From NCBI GenBank assembly GCA_913049565.1, contig CAJWZG010000170.1, forward strand, positions 1 through 6,146: 6,146 nt of DNA. Direction: 5' to 3'. The stretch's first letter is position 1. Every line of letters begins with the position of its first letter. The notes beneath the pieces are model-generated. The model was given only the letters and a program-made list of their open reading frames with translations. It was not told the DNA's origin and did no database searches. Source of the stretch: an uncultured Gammaproteobacteria bacterium (lineage in GTDB: Bacteria > Pseudomonadota > Gammaproteobacteria > Pseudomonadales > Azotimanducaceae_A). The position numbers and the translations under genes were made by a program. Below, piece by piece: positions 1-5,916 of the stretch.

Positions 1-52
1 TACCAGGCTTCGAACCTGGGGGTTGCAGGTTCGAGTCCTGCCGGGTGCGCCA
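1..52 (+). tRNA. tRNA-Arg (anticodon TCG), 3' portion, cut by the window edge
   Basis: This is the 3' part of a tRNA gene. The anticodon stem CCAGG (3-7) pairs with CCTGG (15-19) around the 7-base loop CTTCGAA (8-14), which puts anticodon TCG at 10-12 and so reads the arginine codon CGA. A 5-base variable region (20-24) follows. The T stem GCAGG/CCTGC (25-29, 37-41) encloses TTCGAGT, then come the 3' acceptor strand CGGGTGC (42-48), discriminator G49 and an encoded CCA (50-52). The D arm and 5' acceptor strand lie outside the window. The expected 5' acceptor strand, GCACCCG, is common in proteobacterial tRNA-Arg. A T-run (53-58) follows directly, but there is no separate terminator hairpin next to it. 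Confidence 0.93.
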
Positions 53-280
53 TTTTTTCCTAGTCCGTCTTTCGCAAAAGAATTTGCTCCAGTCAGTCTA
101 TCTCTGGCAAGACTCGAGAACTGGGCGCGAAGCCAAACATCACGTAGGTCGGCAATGTGCAGACGCCTCGATCATTGTAAGCAATGTCTTGTTTGCTGAG
201 AGTGGGTATCAACATCGAGGCATAGCCAAGTGCTTCGAAGCCGAAGCACTCATTGCTCGCTAATATTTAACCTTGCAGGA
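53..280. other. Gene-free spacer with several inverted repeats
   Basis: No convincing gene lies here. A 72-codon frame starting at 45 begins inside the tRNA and has no recognisable content. The stretch holds several short perfect inverted repeats: GCAAA/TTTGC (74-78, 83-87), CCAGT/ACTGG (89-93, 120-124) enclosing AGTCT/AGACT (95-99, 110-114), GCCTCGAT/ATCGAGGC (165-172, 214-221) enclosing CATTG/CAATG (173-177, 182-186), and a 9-bp stem at 229-250. It sits between the end of a tRNA on one strand and the end of the cupin gene on the other, so it is the 3' flank of both. It could be transcript-end structure, a small structured RNA, or chance. Confidence 0.4.
229..250. repeat. Perfect 9-bp inverted repeat (hairpin) downstream of the cupin gene
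   Basis: AGTGCTTCG (229-237) and CGAAGCACT (242-250) are perfect reverse complements around a 4-base loop. The repeat begins 30 bases beyond the cupin stop codon. On neither strand is it followed by a clear T-run, so it is not a textbook intrinsic terminator. It could still mark the 3' end of the cupin mRNA or act as a stabilising hairpin. Confidence 0.5.
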
Positions 281-739
281 TTAGGCCGCTTTGGCCTCGT
301 GAAGTTCTTTCAATGCGTTGAAGTTCATGGTCCCGACCACGTCATGATTGTCATCAAGAATTTCATAGATCGGCTGTTCCGCGTCGTAGGGTCGCAAACT
401 AAAAAGAATGACAACGTCTTCATTGCCGCTGCCCTCAGTGTGGGGTTCTTCGCTGGGTTGACCCGACCGATAGGTGCCAGCAGGGCGTACTTCAGTCAGT
501 TCCCCTTCGGGGGTGTAAATGTGATGCTCGCCCTTAACAACAAACGTGTTGAACACTGATGTATGTCTGTGCGTGACGATTTTGGCGTGAGCGTCGAATT
601 TGAAGAGCACGTCGACAATATTCGCTTGTTCATCGATGTTGAGAATGGACATGGCGATATGGTCGGCCGGTAGACCGTCTGGGCCGGGAAGTGGTTCCCA
701 ACTGACTTTCGATTCGTCGAATGATGCTAATGCAGGCAT
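281..739 (-). CDS. Small cupin protein with a 3-His metal site (Dke1/ChrR-like cupin)
   Basis: A 152-residue single-domain cupin, presumably cytoplasmic since no signal peptide is visible. Cupin motif 1 is seen as THRHT (H57, H59) followed by a F-V-V-K-G-E-H-H strand (66-73). Motif 2 carries PHTE (H100). The Glu that many cupins use as the fourth ligand is not in its usual place (N64 region), which leaves a likely three-histidine Fe or Zn site. The 152-residue length and the His spacing resemble the acetylacetone-cleaving dioxygenase Dke1 (about 153 residues, three His ligands) and related diketone or dihydroxyacetophenone dioxygenases. That is family knowledge, and the substrate here is not known. 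A non-catalytic sensor cupin like the C-terminal domain of ChrR is the main alternative. The start is supported by AGAGGGA just upstream (745-751). The gene is divergent from the PQQ dehydrogenase operon. Confidence 0.85.
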   Translation of the reverse strand: MPALASFDESKVSWEPLPGPDGLPADHIAMSILNIDEQANIVDVLFKFDAHAKIVTHRHTSVFNTFVVKGEHHIYTPEGELTEVRPAGTYRSGQPSEEPHTEGSGNEDVVILFSLRPYDAEQPIYEILDDNHDVVGTMNFNALKELHEAKAA

Positions 740-959
740 ATTGTTCCCTCTATTTTTTCTTTAACTTTAGCACTTAACAAAACGCCAAGCGACGTTAGCG
801 CTAAGTGCAATTTGAAGTGAAGCGTTGAAGCAGTGTTGGCCCGACATCAGCGGGGGTACTCAGCGCTGGAGCCAAGGCCCTACAAATGGTGAACACCAGG
901 CCCTTGTGCGGCGCAGACGACTGATTAAAGATTCTACTTAAAATAAACGAGGCCAGAGA
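740..959. promoter_or_regulatory. Divergent intergenic region with palindromes; probable promoters for both sides
   Basis: The two flanking genes diverge from this 220-base spacer, so both promoters should lie here. Symmetric sequences visible are the 10-bp palindrome TTAGCGCTAA (795-804), the inverted repeat GCACTTA/TAAGTGC (770-776, 802-808), the palindrome CAGCGCTG (861-868), and TGGTG-AA-CACCA (887-898). On the minus strand TGCTAAAGT (around 764-772) resembles an extended -10 for the cupin gene. On the plus strand TAAAAT (939-944) is a possible -10 close to the dehydrogenase start. No good -35 partner was found for either, so exact promoters are not called. The palindromes near the cupin side are candidate operator sites. 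Confidence 0.45.
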
Positions 960-3065
960 ATGCCGTTACATGCTAGAAGCCGAGCGAGACTGAATCAGCA
1001 CACGAGGTATCAAACACAGCATCAGGCCAAGTGGACTGCACTGATTTTTATCCCCTTGGTGTTGGTATGCGGCAGCTGTAGTACTGCTGATTTTGCGCGT
1101 TATCAGCCTGCCAGCGACACAGAGGCTCAAGCGCGAGTTACGACGCCTTGGCCAAGTTATGGCGGGGTTGGTAGCGCTCGATTCACAGATGCGGCGCTTA
1201 TCTCCAAAGACAACGTGCAACAGCTTAAACCGGCTTGGGCGTTCCGCACCGGCGAAGCTGAAGCGATTTTTCAAAACACGCCAATTCTCGCCAACGGTTT
1301 GTTGGTGGTGTGCAGTCCACGCAACAGAGTGGCAGCGCTTGATCCGCTATCCGGCGCAAAGGCTTGGGCTTATGACCCGAAAATTGATGAAGGCAGATAT
1401 CCGAATTTGGCCAACTGTCGGGCGCTGTCTCAATGGCCGAACTTTGGGCTGGAGTCTGCTGCCTTGCCCAACAACTCCGATTCCGAGAAGTGTGTCAGTC
1501 GCCTCTTTATGGCTACTAACGATGCCCGGCTAATCGCTTTGGACGGACATACTGGTGAGGTGTGCGCAGACTTTGGTGCCGGTGGCGAAATCGACCTCAA
1601 AGCGGGTGTCGGCAAGCTCTCATGGCCTAGCGAATATCAAGTGACGTCTCCGCCAGCCGTTGTGGGCGATGTCGTCGTTGTCGGTTCTGCGGTCGCCGAC
1701 AACCAGCGCATTGATGCCCCCAGCGGCGTAGTGCGTGGTTATGACGTGCGAACTGGTGAACGGGTTTGGGCCTTCGACTTAGCGCCCCCTGACTTCGACT
1801 ACGCAACAGGACTGGTCAGTGAAGCGGGCTACGCCCTTGGCACACCCAACGTATGGCCGGGCTTCGCAGTAGATCAGCAGCGCGATCTCGTATTCTTGCC
1901 CACAGGCAATCCGGCCCCGGATTATTTTCGTAACGAGGGTCCTAATATGGCGCACTTTGGCTCGTCGGTGGTGGCGCTTAGCGGCACCACGGGGGAGCTT
2001 GTATGGCATTTTCGAACCGTTGAACGTGATTTCTGGGACTTCGACGTGCCGTCGATTCCTTCGATCGTCGATCTAACGCTTGAAGGGGAGGTAGTGCCGG
2101 CACTGATACAAAGCACCAAGATGGGCTTTATCTTCGTGCTCAATCGGGAAACTGGCGAGCCGTTGATAGAGGTAGAACAGCGCGATGTGCCGCGCTATGG
2201 GCCTCTTAAAGATCAGCTGTCCCCCACGCAGCCGTTTCCACCGGAAGCGTTTCAGGTATCGCGCCGCTATGAAAAAGGTCAGTCCCCATTGGGACTGTGC
2301 AGTTCGCTGGAGCAAGAGAGTCAGGTGGGCGAAATCTATACTCCTATCACCGAGCAATGGACGATAGGTTTGCCGAGCAACATGGGAGCGACAAACTGGG
2401 GTGGTGTCGCCGTAGACGCACAGCGCGGTTTGATCGCCGTGCATAGCAATGCGCTCGCGTTTCGCACCAAACTCTTAGATCAATCCCAGGCGCCAGCGAA
2501 TTTACTTGAAACAATGGTTGATCCGGAGCGACCTCAACAAGAGCGCGAGGCCGCTTATTACGCTTACAAAGACGCATTCGACTTGGATGCGAGCGTCGAA
2601 GTAGGTACACAGTTTGGCACGCGATATTCTATGGCCAGACATATTCTGTTTGATCCGTATCTGGGCATTGTGCCTTGCGCAGGCTTTCCTTTGGGGGAGG
2701 TTTTGGTGATCGACATCAACCAAGGTCGTCAGTTGTGGCGTCGCCCCCATGGCAGCTACCCAGTATTTTTGTCGTCAGCATTGAACATTGGCTTGCCGCA
2801 AAGCGGCGGCCCCTTGCTGACCAGCTCGGGTGTTTTTTTCTTGGGCTCCATGTTCGATAGCACCTTGCGTGCTTACGATGTCGATACCGGCGCGTTACTT
2901 TGGCGGCATGCACTGCCAGCCCCGGGTAATGCAACCCCAATGAGTTATGCTGTTCGAGACGAGGAGGGTAACGCCAAGCAGTTTGTGGTGATTGCGGCAG
3001 GTGGAGACGCGCGGTCGCCACTAGGAGCCAGCTCTGATTACGTTGTGGCATTTGCTATCGAGTAG
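960..3065 (+). CDS. PQQ-dependent dehydrogenase, glucose/quinate dehydrogenase family, predicted lipoprotein
   Basis: A 701-residue quinoprotein dehydrogenase, predicted to oxidise an alcohol, polyol or sugar in the periplasm with PQQ and a divalent metal. The N-terminus has a basic region, a hydrophobic segment (about 26-38) and a lipobox-like C-G-S-C ending at C40. The rest is an eight-bladed propeller with repeated tryptophan-docking motifs, for example around 127-137, 260-270, 339-349, 583-593 and 638-648. By recalled alignment to E. coli membrane glucose dehydrogenase (Gcd), D247-N248 match D354-N355, D360 matches catalytic D466, K387 matches K493 and D633 matches D730. It lacks the five-helix N-terminal membrane domain of Gcd (about 796 residues) and has no haem CxxCH motif. 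Two sites differ: the Gcd H262 position appears to be W159, and the usual HH before D-x-W-D is E355-R356, so glucose is unlikely to be the substrate. GAGG at 949-952 supports the start. It is followed 23 bases later by the CoA-transferase. Confidence 0.9.
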   Translation: MPLHARSRARLNQHTRYQTQHQAKWTALIFIPLVLVCGSCSTADFARYQPASDTEAQARVTTPWPSYGGVGSARFTDAALISKDNVQQLKPAWAFRTGEAEAIFQNTPILANGLLVVCSPRNRVAALDPLSGAKAWAYDPKIDEGRYPNLANCRALSQWPNFGLESAALPNNSDSEKCVSRLFMATNDARLIALDGHTGEVCADFGAGGEIDLKAGVGKLSWPSEYQVTSPPAVVGDVVVVGSAVADNQRIDAPSGVVRGYDVRTGERVWAFDLAPPDFDYATGLVSEAGYALGTPNVWPGFAVDQQRDLVFLPTGNPAPDYFRNEGPNMAHFGSSVVALSGTTGELVWHFRTVERDFWDFDVPSIPSIVDLTLEGEVVPALIQSTKMGFIFVLNRETGEPLIEVEQRDVPRYGPLKDQLSPTQPFPPEAFQVSRRYEKGQSPLGLCSSLEQESQVGEIYTPITEQWTIGLPSNMGATNWGGVAVDAQRGLIAVHSNALAFRTKLLDQSQAPANLLETMVDPERPQQEREAAYYAYKDAFDLDASVEVGTQFGTRYSMARHILFDPYLGIVPCAGFPLGEVLVIDINQGRQLWRRPHGSYPVFLSSALNIGLPQSGGPLLTSSGVFFLGSMFDSTLRAYDVDTGALLWRHALPAPGNATPMSYAVRDEEGNAKQFVVIAAGGDARSPLGASSDYVVAFAIE

Positions 3066-3088
3066 GGGTTCAAAAGGGGAGAGGGAAG

Positions 3089-4282
3089 ATGACGACGGCG
3101 ACACCGCTTGATGGGCTGACAGTGCTGGATTTTGGTCAGGTTTATAATGGGCCCTATTGCGGGTTTTTGCTGGCTCAGGCCGGAGCGCGGGTCATAAAGG
3201 TGGAGTCGCCCACAGGAGAGAGCCTGCGCGGACGTAGCGGCACTGCCAAACCCAGTTTCCCCTTTCGTATGTTCAATAGCGCCAAAGAGTGCATAACGGC
3301 AAATATCAAACACGCGGAAGGACGACAGCTGATTAAAGGCTTGGTGTCACAGGTCGATGTGGTGCTGGAGAATTTTTCGCCCGGCACGTTGGCCGAAAAC
3401 GGGCTCGGCAGCGATGTCTTGTGCGAACTCAATCCAAAACTCATTTATGCCTCCGGTACAGGTTATGGCGGCAGTGGTCCCTACCGCGACTACCTCGGTA
3501 TGGACATAACGCTGCAGGCGATGAGCGGTGTAATGAGTGTAACCGGCGATGCAGATAGCCCGCCAACCAAAGCCGGTGGGGCGTTTTGCGACATACTAGG
3601 CGGGGCTCATTTGTATGCGGGTATTGTTTCAGCTCTGTATCAGCGAGAGCAGACGGGCAAAGGGTCGGTTATTGATATATCCATGCAAGATTGTGTGTTT
3701 CCCGCGTTAGCCACTCAGTTGGGTACTTTTTTTCAGTTAGGCCACCAGCCAGCCAGAACGGGTAATCGGCACTCCGGCATGGCGTTGGCTCCTTACAATG
3801 TTTACCAAGCAAAGGATGGTCACGTCGCCATGATTTGTTTTCGCGGTGAACATTGGTTGCGACTTTGCGATGCCATGGGCCGGCCAGAGCTAAAGGCAGA
3901 CGAACGTTTTGCCCGTACGAAGGATCGAGCCCGCAACATGGATGAGGTTGATGTCATAGTAGAGCAGTGGACGCGGACACTGGCAAAAGACGAAATTTTT
4001 GCCATCGCGCAAAACGCGGGAATGATCTGCGCGCCAGTGCAGACGCTCAATGATGTGGTCAATGACCCGCAGTTAATTGCGCGAGGCACTTTGGCTTGGG
4101 CTCAAGACAAGTGGGGGGATCGATCGCTTAAATTTCATACACCCATTCGCTTCAAAGGAATGGATGCCCCCAGCGTGCCCGATATGCCCGACCTCGGTGC
4201 ACACAGCGAGCACGTCTTGTTGGAGTTTCTGGGCATGGACGCAGAGCAAGTGGCTGAGCTTCGCGGCAAGCAAGCGATCTAG
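3089..4282 (+). CDS. Class III (CaiB/BaiF family) CoA-transferase
   Basis: A 397-residue cytoplasmic enzyme of the usual family length, expected to move CoA between two carboxylic acids through an aspartyl-CoA anhydride intermediate. The N-terminal part has the family pattern L-D-G-L-x-V-L-D-F (8-15) and a Rossmann-like G-A-R-V-I-K-V-E (32-39). The V-L-E-N-F-S-P-G-T segment is at 92-100. The catalytic aspartate is D168 in A-F-C-D-I-L-G-G, at the position of Asp169 in formyl-CoA transferase (Frc). Frc Gln17 is replaced by a tyrosine (Y19, in V-Y-N-G-P), so this is not a typical oxalate/formate enzyme. A strong purine-rich ribosome site (GGGGAGAGGGAAG, 3076-3088) precedes the ATG. Close spacing to the PQQ dehydrogenase suggests co-transcription and a shared catabolic route. 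The acid it activates cannot be read from the sequence. Confidence 0.92.
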   Translation: MTTATPLDGLTVLDFGQVYNGPYCGFLLAQAGARVIKVESPTGESLRGRSGTAKPSFPFRMFNSAKECITANIKHAEGRQLIKGLVSQVDVVLENFSPGTLAENGLGSDVLCELNPKLIYASGTGYGGSGPYRDYLGMDITLQAMSGVMSVTGDADSPPTKAGGAFCDILGGAHLYAGIVSALYQREQTGKGSVIDISMQDCVFPALATQLGTFFQLGHQPARTGNRHSGMALAPYNVYQAKDGHVAMICFRGEHWLRLCDAMGRPELKADERFARTKDRARNMDEVDVIVEQWTRTLAKDEIFAIAQNAGMICAPVQTLNDVVNDPQLIARGTLAWAQDKWGDRSLKFHTPIRFKGMDAPSVPDMPDLGAHSEHVLLEFLGMDAEQVAELRGKQAI

Positions 4283-4367
4283 CGGCGAGATTTGTCTTCA
4301 CGCTTTAGTCATCTGTAGCTGTGCTAACCTCTTGCGTCGTTTTGTAGAGCGATGAGGCCACTAAGCA

Positions 4368-5477
4368 ATGAGCGTAGACACTATTCCCAATGCTTTTAAC
4401 ACCATTGAAGAAGCTTTAACGGCAATTCGGCAAGGTGAGATGATCATGGTCGTCGATGACGACGACCGTGAAAACGAAGGCGACCTCATCATGGCAGCCA
4501 GCAAGGCAACGCCAGAAGCCGTGGCCTTCATGATTCGCCATACCAGCGGTATTTTGTGTACGCCTATTCTGCAGGAGCAAGCGGTTAAGCTACACCTAGA
4601 CCCCATGGTCTCTCGCAACGATGCGCCCATGAGTACAGCGTTCACGGTATCTATCGACTATAAGGAAGGCCTCACCACCGGCATTTCAGCTGAAGAGCGA
4701 GCGGCTACAACGCAGGCCTTAACCAACAGTAATGTCAGTGCAGATGATTTTGTGCGTCCTGGCCACATATTCCCGCTTGTCGCGCGACAGGGCGGTGTGC
4801 TGGTGCGTTCAGGTCATACTGAGGCAGGAACCGATCTGGCGACGCTGGCAGGACTGCCGCCAGTGGGCCTACTTGCTGAACTCGTCAATGATGACGGAAC
4901 AGTGCAGCGTTTGCCGGAATTGATGGCATTCTCCCGGGAGCACAATCTTAAGATCGTTACCATTGCCGACCTCATTGCCTATCGTCAGCAGCGCGAGCAG
5001 CTGGTAAAGCGCAGCTACGAATTTGCCGTATCCACAACGGTTGGACAGGCTCAGGCCTATGGTTACAAGACAAAATTTGAGGACGCAGAGCATATTGCGT
5101 TGGTATTCGGCGACATTCATGCCATGGAGTCAGTGCCAGTAAGAATTCACCGGGAAAAACTGGTTGAAGATATATTCGGCGCTCAGTCAGATGATCACGA
5201 CAGTAACCTGCTCAGCGCAGCGATGAAGCGTATAGAAGCCTTGGGAGGCGGAGTATTGATCTATCTGCGGACCGGATTTGTCGGCGTGCCGCTGGAAGAC
5301 TTTGAATCGCAAAGCCGCGAAGACGAACGCCGCAGTCAATGGTTAGAAGTCGGTGTCGGGGCGCAAATTTTGCGTGATTTAGGGTTGAGTAAAATCCGCC
5401 TGATCGCAGGACGTAATGTCGACTACGTGGGTGTTGAGGGCTTTGGGCTCACCTTGGTCGACACCGAGATGCTCTAA
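4368..5477 (+). CDS. ribB: 3,4-dihydroxy-2-butanone-4-phosphate synthase with degenerate GTP cyclohydrolase II domain (RibBA/RibBX-like)
   Basis: A 369-residue two-domain protein. Residues 1 to about 205 are the RibB synthase, which converts ribulose 5-phosphate to the four-carbon precursor of riboflavin. The acidic metal/substrate motif D-D-D-D-R-E-N-E-G-D-L (30-40), F-V-R-P-G-H (128-133) and R-S-G-H-T-E-A (147-153) are intact. Residues about 215-369 align with RibA (GTP cyclohydrolase II) but look catalytically dead. The three zinc cysteines (C54, C65, C67 in E. coli RibA) are K264, D275 and H277, and the G-R-G-I-G-L loop is replaced by G-F-V-G-V-P (303-308). The fold signature G-A-Q-I-L-R-D-L-G (331-339) remains. 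So RibB activity is likely, and RibA activity should come from another gene. The start has GAGG at 4354-4357. I saw no FMN riboswitch in the 85-base gap after the CoA-transferase. Confidence 0.93.
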   Translation: MSVDTIPNAFNTIEEALTAIRQGEMIMVVDDDDRENEGDLIMAASKATPEAVAFMIRHTSGILCTPILQEQAVKLHLDPMVSRNDAPMSTAFTVSIDYKEGLTTGISAEERAATTQALTNSNVSADDFVRPGHIFPLVARQGGVLVRSGHTEAGTDLATLAGLPPVGLLAELVNDDGTVQRLPELMAFSREHNLKIVTIADLIAYRQQREQLVKRSYEFAVSTTVGQAQAYGYKTKFEDAEHIALVFGDIHAMESVPVRIHREKLVEDIFGAQSDDHDSNLLSAAMKRIEALGGGVLIYLRTGFVGVPLEDFESQSREDERRSQWLEVGVGAQILRDLGLSKIRLIAGRNVDYVGVEGFGLTLVDTEML

Positions 5478-5481
5478 AAGC

Positions 5482-5498
5482 ACGGCGATCAGCGCCGA
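5482..5498 (-). terminator. Weak hairpin between the converging ribB and zinc-ribbon genes
   Basis: CGGCG (5483-5487) pairs with CGCCG (5493-5497) around a 5-base loop. Read on the minus strand, the hairpin is followed after three bases by TTTT, a short U-tract. It overlaps the stop codon of the leftward zinc-ribbon gene and lies just past the ribB stop. The stem is short, so this is only a possible terminator. Confidence 0.3.
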
Positions 5499-5725
5499 TA
5501 CTGAAAAATAGCTTCCTGATCTTTCTTGCCTACATAGACGATACGTAAATCTTCTGTGTGCGTGTCGCATCCCCGACATTTTAGCTTCGAACGCATCTTA
5601 TGCACTTTTGCGTCACCACCCAGCCGCAAGATCAATGCGTCTATGTTGAGTTTGGTTTGACGTTGGCAGGCCTCGCACACGGCATATAGATGGAAGCTGT
5701 CGACCAAATCGCTGAGAGATTGCAT
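5489..5725 (-). CDS. Small four-cysteine zinc-ribbon protein, function unknown
   Basis: A 78-residue protein with two CxxC knuckles, C17-E-A-C20 and C50-R-G-C53, 29 residues apart, the layout of a zinc ribbon. Between them is a helix-like, basic stretch (L26 to K49). I recognise a general pattern of small proteobacterial zinc-ribbon proteins but no named family. A role in binding nucleic acid or a protein partner is only a guess. The frame stays open upstream to an ATG at 5902, which would add 59 residues. I prefer the ATG at 5725 because the extension reads through an AT-rich promoter-like region and the LexA box and looks non-coding. The ribosome site is weak (TAGG, 9 bases before the ATG). 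A near-consensus LexA box lies 37 bases upstream, so SOS induction is likely. It converges with ribB with 11 bases between stop codons. Confidence 0.72.
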   Translation of the reverse strand: MQSLSDLVDSFHLYAVCEACQRQTKLNIDALILRLGGDAKVHKMRSKLKCRGCDTHTEDLRIVYVGKKDQEAIFQYRR

Positions 5726-5762
5726 GTTTGAGTGCCTAGTCGAGAAATCGCGTAAGGCGTAA

Positions 5763-5782
5763 TACTGTATAAATATACAGTC
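5763..5782. promoter_or_regulatory. LexA-binding site (SOS box), near-perfect
   Basis: CTGTATAAATATACAG at 5765-5780 is a 16-base palindrome with arms CTGTATA and TATACAG. It differs from the E. coli-type LexA consensus CTGTATATATATACAG at one central position, and the flanking TA...GT also match the wider consensus. It lies in the spacer between the leftward zinc-ribbon gene and the rightward pdxA-family gene, much nearer the former. LexA is the SOS repressor, and such boxes normally sit on the promoters they control. Confidence 0.85.
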
Positions 5783-5793
5783 TATAAAATCAA
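5766..5793 (-). promoter_or_regulatory. Candidate sigma-70 promoter of the zinc-ribbon gene, overlapped by the LexA box
   Basis: On the minus strand, TTGATT (5793-5788) and TATACA (5771-5766) are separated by 16 bases, each matching 4 of 6 consensus positions. The -10 and part of the spacer lie inside the LexA box, so bound LexA would block RNA polymerase. The transcript would start near 5759, giving a leader of about 34 bases before the ATG at 5725. A plus-strand TATAAA (5783-5788) next to the box is a possible -10 in the other direction, with no good -35. Confidence 0.5.
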
Positions 5794-5916
5794 GTAAAAT
5801 ATCAACTTTTGGTCTTCTAACGCTTTGCCTAGCCCCGCAGACCGCACCGTCAACCTGCTTGGCGAACAGTGCGTTCAATGCCACATTAGCGACACGCCTC
5901 AACTGGGTTAACCATC

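Noticed and set aside
1..52. Integration site (att) of a mobile element at the tRNA 3' end
   Set aside because: No repeat of the tRNA 3' sequence, no integrase and no phage gene appear in the window.
229..250. Intrinsic terminator for the cupin gene
   Set aside because: The stem is good but no T-run follows on either strand; kept only as an inverted repeat.
45..263. 72-codon open frame after the tRNA
   Set aside because: It begins inside the tRNA 3' end, has no ribosome site and shows no recognisable protein pattern.
1068..1079. C-G-S-C near the dehydrogenase N-terminus as a haem c site
   Set aside because: It is followed by Ser, not His, and sits at the end of a signal segment, so a lipobox fits better.
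966..3051. Several antisense and out-of-frame open frames of 60-146 codons within the dehydrogenase gene
   Set aside because: They are shadows of a clearly coding frame and have no family features.
4283..4367. FMN riboswitch before ribB
   Set aside because: The gap is only 85 bases and I see none of the conserved RFN segments.
5726..5902. N-terminal extension of the zinc-ribbon protein
   Set aside because: It would place coding sequence over the LexA box and promoter-like AT-rich DNA, and the residues look random.
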